Positions 46,001 to 57,396 are shown, numbered from the stretch's first letter. The stretch: 64,000 nt of DNA from Dama dama (GCF_033118175.1 NC_083703.1:82303001-82367000); one strand, 5' to 3'. Notes: a model not told the origin generated them from the sequence alone. Numbers and translations are program-made.

Positions 46001-46690
46001 AACTGAGTTTTGGAAGATTATACTTTTCTAAGAATTTGTCCATTTCTTCCAAGTTGTCCATTTTATTGGCATGTAATTGCTCATAGCAGTCTCTTATGAT
46101 CTTATGTATTTCCTGTGTTGTCTGTTGTGATTTCTCCATTTTCAATTCTAATGTTATTGATTTGATTCTTCTCCATTTTTCTCTTGATGAGTCTGGCTAC
46201 TGGTTTGTCTATTTTATTTAGCTTCTCAAAGAACCAGCTTTTAGCTTTGTGGATCTTTAGTCTCCTTCATTTCTTTTTCATTTATTTCTACTCTAGTTTT
46301 TATGATTTCTTTCCTTCTACTAACTTAGGGTTCTTCTGTTCTTCTACTAGTTGCTTTAGATGTAAAGTCAGGTTGTTTATTTGATATTTCTCTTGTTTTC
46401 TGAGGTAGACTTCTATTGCTATGAACCTCCCTCTTAACACTGCTTTCCCTGAACCCCATAGGTTTTGGGTTGTTGTTTTCCTTTTAGTAAGGTTCTATGC
46501 ATATTTTGATTTCTTCCATGATCTGTTGGTTATTCAGAAGTGTCCTAGTTAGCCTCCATATGCTTGTGTTTTTTATAGTTGTTTTTTTCTCCCTGTAGTT
46601 GACATCTAATCTTACCACATTATAATCAGAAAAGATGCTTGAAATTGTTTCAATTTTTAAAAAATTTACCAAGGTTAGGGTTATGGCCCA
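43005..46690 (-). mobile_element. Ruminant L1, 5'-truncated, ORF2 decayed
   Basis: Non-LTR retrotransposon on the minus strand. The 3'UTR spans about 43020-43415. ORF2 relics run from the C-terminus at about 43416-43709 ([22 protein letters not shown]) through 43809-44117 ([20 protein letters not shown]) and 44504-44794 (NGTGRINLL) back to endonuclease-like sequence near 46540-46690 (ISSIFSDYNVVRLDVNYR). Frames are broken by many stops and shifts. ORF1 and the 5'UTR are absent. A BovB 3' tail of about 165 bp is inserted at 45841-46006. The A/T-rich + strand explains the many leucine/phenylalanine-rich shadow frames. Confidence 0.93.
45841..46006 (+). mobile_element. BovB 3' tail inserted in the L1
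   Basis: 'aggaggagaaggggatgaca' to 'gagtgactgaactgag', opposite in orientation to the host L1. L1 sequence continues on both sides ('ttctctttcttc' left, 'ttttggaagattatactttt' right). Confidence 0.93.
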
Positions 46691-46859
46691 GGATGTTTTT
46701 TTAGAAAGATGTTTTGTAAGGAAGCTATTAAGCCCACTCCTCCATTTTTTAGTGAGACAAAGCATTAAATTCCCTTTCTGATTATATAAAGAATGCATTG
46801 TATTTGTCCTTTTCAAACAAAAATTCTAACATAAACTCTGACATTTATGTTTCAGAAAT

Positions 46860-47880
46860 AAAACCTAGTTTTCTTATTCACTATGTAAGAATATTATAGA
46901 AAATACAGGAAGGCAAAGATTAAAAATAAATCTTAGAATATCATTGTAATGTTTTGCTAAGTATGACTTAATTGAACCAAACTCTATTGTTGTGTATTTA
47001 CAGTTTTTTATCACTGTTGTTGGCAATGCCTCCCAAGCAAATTGTAAGAAGCATCTTTGAGGTGAATTCTTCCCCATCCATAGTAATTTCCTTAGGATAA
47101 TTACTGGAAGTGGAATTGCAGGCTCAAAGAGTATACACATATCTGTACCTTTTGAAATGAAACAGTCAATTTGCCCTCAATTACAATTGTTACCAGTTCT
47201 GAGCACCATTACAAGTAGATTAAAATGCTTATTTCTTTATACATTCAACAGCAGAAAATAGAAAAAAAGTTTTACTCTCTTTTTCATAACAAATCAGGGA
47301 TATCATTATTTGATTAGTATGCATATTTTTCATTCCTTGTAAGGTTCCTTTTTCCACCCTATTAAGAATTTAATATATTTCTTCCTTTGTGAATTGACAG
47401 TTCCTTGATTGTAATGCCTTTATGTTCTATTTGATTTTTTAAAATAATTTTATTTATGTATTTGGCTGTGCTTGGTGGTCTTCACTGCTGCTCAGGCTTT
47501 TCTCTAGTTGTGGCAAGCAGGGGCTACCCTCCACTTGTGGTGTGCTGGCTTCCCTCTGCAGTGGCTTCTCTTTTTGAGGAGCAGGGGCTCCAGGGTGCAT
47601 GGGTTTCAATAGCTGTGGCCGTGGGATCACAGTTTTGGCTCCTGGGCTCTAGAGCACAAGCTCAGTCGTTGTGGTGCATGGGCTTCATTGCTCCATGGCA
47701 CATGGGATCTCCCCAGACCAGGGATCAAACTTCTGTCTCCTACACTGGATGCTGGATTCTTTACCACTGAGCCACCAGGGAAGTCCTCTAATTGACTTTT
47801 AATAATGCTTTATATATGAATTGTGTTCCTTTGTTGATGACAAAAATTCATATTTTATCATTGTTATTTATTGTGCCCAA
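46860..47880 (-). mobile_element. Old L1 3' region split by a CHR SINE
   Basis: 'tagtaatttccttaggataa', 'actggaagtggaattgcagg' and, beyond the SINE, 'aatgctttatatatgaattg' follow an antisense old-L1 3' region. No open coding sequence remains. Confidence 0.6.
47436..47787 (-). mobile_element. CHR-type SINE inserted in old L1
   Basis: T-rich leader and 'tatttggctgtgcttggtgg', ending with the reversed head 'accactgagccaccagggaa'. Full-length for the long CHR form. Confidence 0.85.
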
Positions 47881-47989
47881 AACAGTAAATTCTTCATATA
47901 CCATTTAATTTTCCTGCTCTAATAATATGATCTATTATCATGCTTTTCTCTTAGTTATACACTGTCCAAAATTTTCACTTAACCAATGA

Positions 47990-48090
47990 TGAAATTGCAA
48001 TTTAGAGAAATGAACCTGTTGGAAATCACACAGCAAGGAAACAATAGATTTGGAATTTCAAGTCAGGTCCACTGAATCCAAACCTGTGTT
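47990..48090 (-). mobile_element. MIR SINE relic
   Basis: 'ggaaatcacacagcaaggaa' followed by 'tttggaatttcaagtcaggt' matches the reversed MIR core. It ends at the BovB boundary. Confidence 0.55.
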
Positions 48091-49368
48091 TCAGTTCAGT
48101 TCAGTTCCGCTGCTCAGTCATGTCCGACTCTTTGTGACCCCACAAACTGCAGTACGCCAGGCCTCCCTGTCCATCACCAACTCCCGGAGTTTACTCAAAC
48201 TCATGTCCATCGAGTCGGTGATGCCATCCAACCATCTCATCCTCTGTCGTCCCCTTCTCCTCCTGCCCCCAATCCCTCCCAGAATCAGGGTCTTTTCCAA
48301 TGAGTCAACTTCGGATGAGGTGGCCACAGTATTGGAGTTTCAGCTTCAGCATCATTCCTTCCAATGAACATCCAGGACTGATCTCCTTTAGGATGGACTG
48401 ATTGGATCTCCTTGCAGTCCAAGGGACTCTCAAGAGTCTTCTCCAACACAACAGTTCAAAAGCATCAATTTTTCGGTGCTGAGCTTTCTTTATAGTCCAA
48501 CTCTCATATCCATACATGACCCCTGGAAAAACCATAGCCTTGACTAGACGGACCTTTGTTGGCAAAGTAATGTCTCTGCTATTTAACATGCTATCTAGGT
48601 TGGTCATAACTTTCCCTCCAAGGAGTAAGCGTCTTTTAATTTCATGGCTGCAATCACCATCTGCAGTGATTCTGGAGCCCAGAAAAATAAAGTCAGCCAC
48701 TGTTTCCACTCTTTCCCCATCTCTTTGCCATGAAGTGATGGGACTGGATGCCATGATCTTAGTTTTCTGAATGTTGAGCTTTAAGCCAACTTTTTCACTC
48801 TCCTCTTTCACTTTCATCAAGAGGCTCTTTAGTTCCTCTTCACTTTCTGCCATAAGGGTGGTGTCATCTGCTTATCTGAGGTTATTGATATTTCTCCCGG
48901 CAATCTTGATTCCAGCTTGTGCTTCCTCCAGCCCAGTGCTTCTCATGATGTACTCTGCATATAAGTTAAATAAGCAGGGTGAGAATATACAGCCTTGACA
49001 TACTCCTTTTCCTATTTGGATCCAGTCTGCTGTTCCATGTCCAGTTCTAACTGTTGCTTTCTGACCTGCATACAGATTTCTCAAGAGGCAGGTCAGGTGG
49101 TCTGGTATTCCCATCTCTTTCAGAATTTTCCACAGTTTATTGTGATCCACACAGTCAAAGGCTTTGGCATAGTCAATAAAGCAGAAATAGATGTTTTTCT
49201 GAAATTCTCTTGCTCTTTTGATGATGATCCAGTGGATGTTGGCAATCTGATCTCTGGTTCCTCTGCCTTTTCTAAAACCAGCTTGAACATCTGGATGTTC
49301 ACGGTTCATGTGTTGCTGAAGCCTGGCTTGGAGAATTTTAAGCATTACTTTGTTTAGCATGAGGCTAA
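48091..49368 (-). mobile_element. BovB LINE, longest reverse-transcriptase relic in the window
   Basis: RTE-type EN-RT polyprotein relic on minus. The frame 49360 to 48305 runs about 350 codons with a single stop. In order it holds FIDYAKAFDCVDH (motif A), GKGVCQGCIFSPCLFNLYAE (motif B), then NNLR-stop-ADDTTLMAE, where the tyrosine of YADD is replaced by TAA at 48872-48874, then the thumb (TADGDCSHEIKRRLLL, KVRLVKAMVFPGVMYGYESW). A frameshift near 48310 moves the C-terminal part ([21 protein letters not shown]) to another frame. 3' end at 48091. 5' truncated within the fingers, so no endonuclease and no activity expected. Confidence 0.95.
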
Positions 49369-49376
49369 TTTGCTAC

Positions 49377-49590
49377 TGGGGCTTCCCTTGTGGCTCAGAG
49401 ATAAAAAATCTGCCTGCCAATGGAGGAGATACAGGTTTTATCCCTGGGTTGGGAAGGTCTTCTGGAGAAGGAAACAGCAACCCCCTCCAGGGTTCTTGCC
49501 TGGAGACTCCCATGAGCAGAAAAGCCTGGTGAGCTACAGCCCATGGGGTTGCAAAAAGTCAAGACAGTTTAGCAATTAAAAGCAACAATA
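49377..49590 (+). mobile_element. Bov-tA SINE
   Basis: 'ggggcttcccttgtggctca' to 'cagtttagcaattaaaagca'. It abuts the truncated end of the BovB. Confidence 0.9.
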
Positions 49591-49627
49591 GCACAAGTTG
49601 CTACTGATTCTTGTTTCCTCTCTATCT

Positions 49628-49853
49628 CATAGTTCAAGAATCAGCAAACTACATTTCTCAGGTCAAATCTGGCCGCCACCTGATTTTTTAAATAAAGTTT
49701 TATTGTAACCCAGCCACAGAGTCATTTACTGTTACTCTCCTGTAACAAGGGCAGTCTTGAGTGGCTGTGACAGAGACCTCATGCCTACTCTGTGGAGCCC
49801 TAAAATATTTCCCATCTGGCCCTTTACAGCAGAAGTCTACTGACTACTGCAGT
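49628..49853. mobile_element. hAT-type (Charlie-like) non-autonomous DNA transposon
   Basis: The ends 'agaatcagcaaactac' and 'gtctactgactactgc' are roughly inverted to one another. The interior, 'aataaagttttattgtaacc', 'ggctgtgacagagacctcat' and 'atctggccctttacagcaga', follows an old hAT-like family. No transposase. The family name is not certain. Confidence 0.5.
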
Positions 49854-50284
49854 AGCATTTTGCCCCTTGAAAACAATGCGGATATTGGAGGTCCTGAATC
49901 TATCTTCCATCTCTCTGTATCTTAGTGTTCTCTCAACATTTTTATCTAGAATTAAGTAAACTGCTATAGTGCTTTTATTTTACATGGTGCAAAAATGTGA
50001 TGCATTGCCTCTACTGACACTTTCATTTAAAAACTAGCTAGCGTTTTTTTATTTCCAAAATACCTTATTCTCAGCCCCATATTTCTTAGCATCTTGCCTT
50101 GTTTTAATGACACAGCATCTTCCTGAATGTCAGTGTGAGTACTGTTTATCCTTTTAAAGATGTTATTCTGAATGAAAGCTGTTTTCTTTATGAGGTTGCT
50201 TCTGGTATTTAATCAGGTGTTCATATGAATTTCTGACTCTGTCATCGCTGGAAGTCACTGTGGAGCTCTCTCAGAAAAGGAATT
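49854..50284. other. Unassigned A/T-rich sequence
   Basis: Nothing recognisable. Confidence 0.5.
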
Positions 50285-50475
50285 ATTGTTTAGTCACTCA
50301 GTTGTGTCTGACTCTTTTGAGACCCCATGCACTGCAGCCCACCAGGCTCCTCTGTCCATGGAATTCTCCAGGCAAGAATACTGGGGTGGATCGCCACTTC
50401 CTTCTCCAGGGGCTCTTCCCATCCCAGGGATCAAACCCAGGTCTCCTGCACTGCAGGTGGGTTCTTTACTATGTC
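50285..50475 (-). mobile_element. Bov-tA SINE
   Basis: 'tgtttagtcactcagttgtg' to 'gcaggtgggttctttactat'; the end of the reversed head is lost. Confidence 0.9.
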
Positions 50476-50779
50476 CATGGTCCCACTTAGACACCCAGGT
50501 GGGTTTCCTCCCAGTGGCCTCCCAGTTCACTCCTGCACACAGGTACCCTCAGTCTATGGCCCGCATGCCAGTTCTGCCTCTGCTGTTGTCGTAGGAAGCT
50601 GGACTGTGTGCATGTGTGTGCAGGCACCTGTGGGGAGGTAGGCTGTGATGTCTGCATTCCTAACCCTCTCCCTCGGTGTTACGGGTAAAATTCCCCTGCA
50701 TCTTCACTGCTATGAAAATTTAGTGTGCTTCTGTGCTCTTATGACCTATAAGAAATATGTATTTGGTGACTAAGATAGA

Positions 50780-50829
50780 TGTGTGTGTGTGTATATTTAT
50801 TTATATGGTGTGTGTGTGTGTGTGTGTGC
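50780..50829. repeat. TG dinucleotide repeat
   Basis: Two TG runs separated by an A/T-rich spacer, directly at the tail side of the next Bov-tA; the repeat may have seeded at the SINE tail. Confidence 0.85.
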
Positions 50830-51029
50830 ACATGCTCAGTGGTGTCAAACTCTTCGTGACCACATGGACTGTGGCCCGCCAGGCTCCTCTGTCCATGGGA
50901 TTCTCCAGGCAAGACTACTGGAGTGGGTTGCCATTTCCTTCTCTAAGGGATCTCTCCAACCCAAGGATTGAACCTGAGTCCCCTGCATTGCAGGCAGATT
51001 CCCCACTGCTGAGTCACTGCGGAAGCCCC
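50829..51029 (-). mobile_element. Bov-tA SINE
   Basis: 'catgctcagtggtgtcaaac' to 'tgctgagtcactgcggaagc'. Confidence 0.9.
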
Positions 51030-51974
51030 CTGTGCTTGGGAGATGGTGTAGAATTGAGTTGAATTCTCATATACCATGCTGGTGTCTGTGATTTGCTTGT
51101 TGGGTGGAGAGCCCCACACACACGTGTTGAAATTGGGTGCAGGGACCCTTATCAGTGTCTAAGAAGAGCTCATCGGGTGGATAGATATGTTTCCTTTCAC
51201 GGTGATGTAATGGAATTTACTCTGGCTAATGGTCTTTGTTCTTTGTAGTAGGAGGTTGGGTCCTTCTGAGGTGTCAAGGCAGGCAAACCTCTATTCTCTG
51301 TTCCTTCTTAGTGTTTAATAGAAGTAAATCTGTGGGAACATTTTGGTTGGAAGAATACATTATGCAAGAGCTGATTGTTCTTAGTATGTAGTATTTTAGA
51401 TGAAACTCAGTAGAACCTGTTAGGTGAGACACTTTGCTAAATAAGCTAAGGCAGCAGGCTGGCCGCAGAGCTGGAAAGCAGTGTGCAGATCAGCGGTAAT
51501 AAGGGCTCATCACACAGAGCTGGAGACAGTGCACTGGGGAAGCTCGTTCCCAGCCACGTGCCACATTTCCAAGGGGTGCTGACAAGCTCCTCTACCTCAG
51601 GAAGATGGCAGACATGATAGAGAATTGTCTGGAGATAGAGTCACATTGTTGAAGATTGTTTCAAATTGTGTTGGGGCTTCCAGATGGAAAATAGAACAAT
51701 ATTATGAGTGACTTTAATCAGTGGAAAAAAATATGAATGATGAGAGTTTATAGGGAGACATTTTTTGGTTTATATTAAGTAATATCATCTATATTTATTT
51801 TTAGTTTAGAAAGAGAGATCCTTCTAACAGAGATATCCCCAAACTGAATAGGTCACTTTCTGAAAAACATTAGATCATTTTAGTTAAGAGGTCAATTTGA
51901 GATTAAAGTAAGCTTTGATTTGAATCACTAAGTGTCACCCCAGAGCAAATTACCAAACTTCTATCAGCCACTAG
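51030..51974. other. Unassigned intergenic sequence
   Basis: Nothing recognisable. Confidence 0.5.
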
Positions 51975-52152
51975 TTCTAAATTCTCACATGTACCCCAGT
52001 ATTCACTGAAACACTATTTACAATAGCTAGGAAATGGAAGCAACCTTATCAAGGCTTGATATTATTGATAAAAACAACCTTATCATTCCATTGGCAGATG
52101 AATGGATAAGGAAGTTTTGGTACATATACACAATGGAATATTAATCAGCTAC

Positions 52153-53466
52153 AGCTGTAGCTGTTTCCATTGTTTCCCCATCTGTTTGCCATGAAGTGGT
52201 GGGACCAGATGCCATGATCTTAGTTTTCTGAATGTTGAGCTTTAAGCCAACTTTTTCACTCTCCTGTTTCACTTTCATCAAGAGGCTCTTTAGTTCCTCT
52301 TCACTTTCTGCCATAAGGGTGGTGTCATCTGCTTATCTGAGGTTATTGATATTTCTCTGGGCAATCTTGATTCCAACCTGTGCTTCATCCAGCCCAGTGT
52401 TTCTCATGATGTACTCTGCATATAACTTAAATAAGCAGGGTGACAATATACAGCCTTGACGTACTCCTTTCCCAATTTGGAACCAGTCTGTTGTTCCATG
52501 TCCAGTTCTAACTATTTTCTTGACCTGCATACAGATTTCTCAGGTGGCAGGTCAAGTGGCCTGGTATTCCCATCTCTTGAAGAATTTTCCACAGTTTGTT
52601 GTGATCCACACAGTCAAAGGCTTTGGCATTATTAATAAAGCAGAAGTAGATGTTTTTCTGGAGCTCTCTTGCTTTTTTCTGTAATCAAGCGGATGTTGGC
52701 AATCTGATCTCTGGTTCCTCTGCCTGTTCTAAATCTAGCTTGAACATCTGAAAATCATGCTTCATGTACTGTTGAAGCCTGGCTTGAAGAATTTTGAGCA
52801 TTGCTTTGCTAGAGTGTGAGATTTGGGCTCCAAAATCACTACAGATGGTGAATGCAGCCATGAAATTAAAAGATGCTTACTCCTTGGAAGAAAAGTTATG
52901 ACCAATCTAGACAGCATATTAAAAAGCAGAGACATTACTTTACCAACAAACGTCCATCTAGTCAAAGCTATGTTTTTTTCCCATATTTGGGTATGGATGT
53001 GAGAGTTGGACTATATAATGAGAGCTGAGCACCGAAGAATTGATGCTTTTGAACCATGGTGTTGGAGAAGACTCTTTGAGAGTCCCTTGGACTGCAGGGA
53101 AATCCAACCCATCAATCCTAAAGGAGATCAGTCCTAAATATTCTTTGGAAGGACTTATAACTGAAGCTGAAGCTCCAGTACTTTGTACTTTGGCCACCTG
53201 ATACAAAGGTCTTTTCATTGAAAAAGACCCTGATGTTGGGAAAGATTGAAGATGGGAGGAGAAGGGGACGACAGAGGATGAGATGGTTGGATGGCATCAC
53301 CCACATGATGGACATGAATAAGAGTAGGCTCCGAGAGTTGGTGATGGACAGGGAAGCCTGGTGTGTTGCAGTCAATGAGGTTACAAAGAGTCAGACACGA
53401 CTGACTAGCTGTAGCTATAGCTTAGCTTATATATGTGTATAGTTGTAGCTCTCTCTCTATAAATAT
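52153..53466 (+). mobile_element. BovB with inverted 5' part (twin-priming product)
   Basis: Positions 52826-53405 are BovB 3' end on +, starting 'gggctccaaaatcactacag' and ending 'cagacacgactgac'. Positions 52153-52822 are the adjoining upstream BovB part on minus, with motif-B relic GKGVRQGCILSPCLF and a TAA in place of the YADD tyrosine at 52333-52335. In the uninterrupted copy at 48091-49368 the two ends meeting here are separated by only about 20 bp. 53406-53466 is simple A/T-rich tail sequence. 'agctgtagct' occurs at both ends (about 52157 and 53411) as a possible 10-bp target-site duplication. Confidence 0.85.
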
Positions 53467-53735
53467 ATATATAGCCTTTTTATTAAAAAGGAACACATTT
53501 GAGTTAATTCTAATGAGGTGGATGAACCTGGAGCCTATTATACAAAGTGAAGTAAGTCAGAAAAAGAAAGACAAACACTGTATATTAATGTATGTATATA
53601 GAATTTAGAAAGATGGTATTGACAATACTACATGGAGGGCAGCAAAGGAGACAGGGATGTAAAGAACAGACTATTGGTCTCAGTGGGAAAAGGTGAGGGT
53701 GGGATGATTTGAGAGAATAGCACTGAAGCGTGTAC

Positions 53736-55550
53736 ACTCAGTTCAGTTAAGTTCAGTCACTCAGTCATGTCCGACTCTTTGTGACCCCATGGACTGCAAC
53801 ATGCCAGGCTTCCCTGTCCATCACCAACTGCTGGAGCTTGCTCAAGCTCATGTCCATCAAGTAGGTGATACTATCCAACCATCTCAACCTCTGCGTCCCC
53901 TTCTCCTCCTGCCTTCAATCTTTCCCAGTATCAGGGTCTTTCCCAATGAGTCAGCTCTCCACATCAGGTGGCCAAAGTATTGGAGCTTCAGCTTCAGCAT
54001 CAGTCCTTCCAATGAACATTCAGGACTGATTTCTTTTAGTATGGAATGGTTTGAACTCCTTGCTATCCAAGGGGCTCTCAAGAGTCTTCTCCAACACCAC
54101 AGTTCAAAAGCATCAGTTCTTCAGTGCTGTTTTCTTTATAGTCCAACTTTCACATCCATATATGACTGATGGAAAAACTATAGCTTTGACTAGATGGCCC
54201 TTTGTCAACAAAGTAATGTCTCTGCTTTTTAATATGCTGTCTAGGCTGGTCATAGCTTTTCTTCCATGGAGCAAGTGCCTTTTAATTTCATGGCTGCATT
54301 CACCATCTGCAGTGATTTTGGAATCTAAGAAAATAAGGTCTCTCATTGTTTCCCCACCTATTTGCCATGAAGAGATGAGACCAGATGCCACGATCTTAGT
54401 TTTTTGAGTGCTGAGTTGGTTGAATGTTGATATAATGGTTATCTGAATTAAATTTACTGATTCCGGTACATTTTAGTTCAGTGATTCCTAAAACGTCAAT
54501 GTTCACTCTTGCCTTCTCCTTTTTGACCACTTTCAATTTACCTTGATTCATGGACCTAACATTCCAGGTTCCTATGCAGTATTGTTCTCCTCCAGCATCA
54601 CTTTACTTCCATCACCAGTCACATCCACAACTGTGTCTTATTTTCACTTTGGCTCCATCTCTTCATTCTTTCTGGAGTTCATTCTTTCTTCATTCTTTCA
54701 TTCTCTCTTCATTCTTTCTTCTCCAGTAGCATTTTGGGGAGTTCATCTTTCAGTGTCCTATCTTTTTGCCTTTTCATGCTGTTCATGGGGTTCTCAAGGC
54801 AAGAATACTGAAGTGGTTTGCCATTCCCTTCTCTAATGGACCACATTTTTTTCAGAACTCTCCCCCATGACCCATCCGTCTTGGGTGGCCCTACATGGCA
54901 TAGCTCATAGTTTCATTAAGTTAGACAAGGCCTTGATTCATGTGATCAGATTGTTAGTTTTCTGTGATTGTTTTCAATCTGTCTGCCCTCTGATGGAGAA
55001 GGATAAGAGGCTTATGAAAGTTTCTGATGGGAGAGATAGACTGTATGGGAAACTGGGTCTTGTTCTGACCTCGCTCAATAAATACTTAATCCAGTTTTCT
55101 GTTGATGGATGGGGCTGTGTTCCCTTCCTGTTGTTTGGCCTGAGGCAGACTGCTGACCTGGCCTCCCCTGGAGACCCCTGGACACTCACAGTCATGTCCA
55201 GGTCAATCTCTTCTGGGGACACTCCTCTTTTCTCTTGGGTCCTGGTGCACACAAGGTTTTGTTTGCACCTTCCAAGAGTCTGTTTCCCCAGTCCTGTGGA
55301 AGTTCTGTAATCCAATCCCACTGGCCTCCAAAGCCAAATTCCCTGGGGATTCTCAGTCCCTTTCCCAGATCCCCAGATTGGGAAATCTTTTGTGGGTCCT
55401 AGAACTTTCTTAACAGTGTGAGAATTTCTTTGGTATAATGGTTCTGCAGTGTGTGGTTCCTCTGCTCGGCGGCTCTATGATGGGGCTAATTACGACCTCC
55501 TCCAAGGTGGCTTATGCCACGTGCTGGGTGACCCAGGTCTGCTGCAACCA
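53736..55550 (-). mobile_element. Internally deleted BovB
   Basis: Positions 53736-54412 are the antisense BovB 3' end and thumb. From about 54420 the sequence jumps to the 5' part of the element as I recall its consensus ('tgattcatggacctaacatt', 'ttcatggggttctcaaggca', 'cccatccgtcttgggtggcc', 'tgggtcctggtgcacacaag'), reaching 55550. The whole palm and most of the endonuclease are missing. 'tgtac' at 53731-53735 and at 55551-55555 fits a short target-site duplication in the host L1. The assignment of 54420-55550 rests on memory of BovB, not on another copy in this window. Confidence 0.7.
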
Positions 55551-55800
55551 TGTACAGCACCATATGTAAAACTGCAAATTTGATGACCAGTGAAAAGTCG
55601 ATTCATGCAGCAGGGCACTCACAGCCTGTGCTCTGGGACAACCCAGAGGGATAGGGTGAGGAGGCAGGTGGGAGGGGTTTTGGGATAGGGTTGTTGCATG
55701 TATATATCTGTGGCTGATTCATGTTGATATATGGAAAAGCCATGACAATGTTGCAAAACAATTATCCTCCAATTAACATAAATTAATTAAAATAAATTTT

Positions 55801-56021
55801 CAAAGTGATAATAGCAGTAGTATTCACTGAGTGTTGTTATTGCAGTAAAAGCATAATGAAATATTCTTGGCAGCCTGCACACCCAGCAGATACGCTCCTG
55901 TTGCCCTTGATGAGTGGTGACCGTCCTGTTTCCCAGGTACATTCAGGTAGAGTAGGGATGTGGTGCCTGGGATAGTATATAGAGGATTCTGATGTTGAAA
56001 TGGAGATTGGATTAGATTGTT
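55801..56021. other. Unassigned short gap
   Basis: Nothing recognised. Confidence 0.5.
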
Positions 56022-56226
56022 TGGGGGTTTCTCTTGTAGCTCAGGCAGTAAAGAATCTGCCTGCCAATGCAAGAGACCCAGGTTCAATCCCTGGTCAGAA
56101 AGATTCCCTGGAGAAGGAAATGGCAACCCACTCCAGTATTCTTACCTGGAAAATTCCATGGGAAGAGAACCCTGGTGGGCTACTGTCCATGAGGTCACAG
56201 ACTTGGCACAACTGAGCATGCACAGA
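56022..56226 (+). mobile_element. Bov-tA SINE with TSD
   Basis: 'gggggtttctcttgtagctc' to 'acaactgagcatgcacagat', then a GAT triplet run. 'tagattgttt' occurs on both sides (about 56014 and 56238). Confidence 0.92.
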
Positions 56227-56249
56227 TGATGATGATGATAGATTGTTTT

Positions 56250-57396
56250 GGTCACATGTGGACTGGCTTTAATTTGCGTATATTTTGGTTTGCCCATTTG
56301 TCCCAACAAATACTTACTAACTGCCTGTTACGTACCAGGGCCAGGCTGGGTGCTGGGATTCCAGCTGATGGAGGAGATAAGCTAAACCCTTGGTCTCTTA
56401 GAACCTGTGCTTCAGCGGGGAGAGGAGATGAGAAATAAACTTTAAAAAGCAAGGAAACATCAGATAGTGGTAAATGCTCTGCTTTAAATTAAAGGAGAAA
56501 TAAGTAACAGAGTGTGACGGGAAGGCCTCTGTACATGCAGCTGCTGAGATGATGGATTTGTTCATTAAAGCAGCACAACCTAACTCAGTCTGACTAATGC
56601 AGTGAGTGACTGGTAGTACAGGACATGGTTAGTGACACAGGCAAAGGCCAGATAATACTGGGCTTTTTGATCAGAATAAAATGAGGTTTTGTGAACAAAA
56701 GGAATGAACAGCCCCTGGACTGCAGGTGAATTTTGTGATTTCTCAGTTACTGATTCACAGCCTTGTTATAACTCAATTCTCAAACCCAAATCTCTAAAAA
56801 TTTGCATGCTCTGCTAAGGTTCTATCTCTTTACCCTACATCAACTACATAATGGCATGGGAAAGTCAACTGCAGATATTTTATGGATTTGGGGGCAAAAG
56901 AAAGCAAAAGATGCTTTAAGTCCTGAAAGGATATCTTCTTAAATAGTGTTCACTTCTTGATCATTTTTTCTTCACTATAACCACTGTTTTTCTCTCTTTG
57001 TTTTGTTTTTGCTTTCTGACTGTTGGCAAAGTAATTTGCCAAGAAGTATTTATCAAATGAAGGACTAATTTATAAATATTTGTTGTAATTTTATTTTTCT
57101 ATCTTTGTATTTCCTTTTAAAGAAGGAAAGATTGCCAAGTTCCAAACTTCATCAAATGCACACCTGTCTGAACACTAAATCTGAGTCATAATGAACAAGA
57201 AATGAGCCAAATAACCATATTCTTTTTTTGCCAGCAATCAAATACAATTTTATGCCATACATAGAAGTCAGTGAATGTGTGGCCACATGTCTAATTATAG
57301 TTTTCAAATGTCTTTGTTATGATGATATCATTGCCTAATCGTTACAGAGGATTTAGTACTAATAGAGGCCAGGAAGAGTCCTACTCACTATGTATG
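56250..57396. other. Ancient repeat at 56290-56570, otherwise unassigned
   Basis: 'caacaaatacttactaactg', 'ggctgggtgctgggattcca' and 'gacgggaaggcctctgtaca' match the layout of the unnamed ancient repeat at 26450 and 42200. The remainder is A/T-rich with no gene seen. Confidence 0.4.

Larger units (their letters stand above)
51975..55800 (+). mobile_element. L1 3' end split into three pieces by two BovB insertions
   Basis: Piece 1 (51975-52152): 'catgtaccccagtattcact' and 'cacaatggaatattaatcag'. Piece 2 (53467-53735): 'aaaaaggaacacatttgagt', 'gcagcaaaggagacagggat' and 'gggatgatttgagagaatag'. Piece 3 (55551-55800): 'gtgctctgggacaacccaga' to 'caattatcctccaattaaca' and an A-rich tail. Removing the two BovB copies restores one contiguous L1 3' end of about 700 bp. 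No long open frame remains. Confidence 0.88.

Noticed and set aside
43416..46816. A set of small lysine-rich minus-strand genes
   Set aside because: They are successive relics of one L1 ORF2.
48305..49360. A functional reverse transcriptase gene
   Set aside because: It is BovB with a stop in the YADD motif, a C-terminal frameshift and no endonuclease part.
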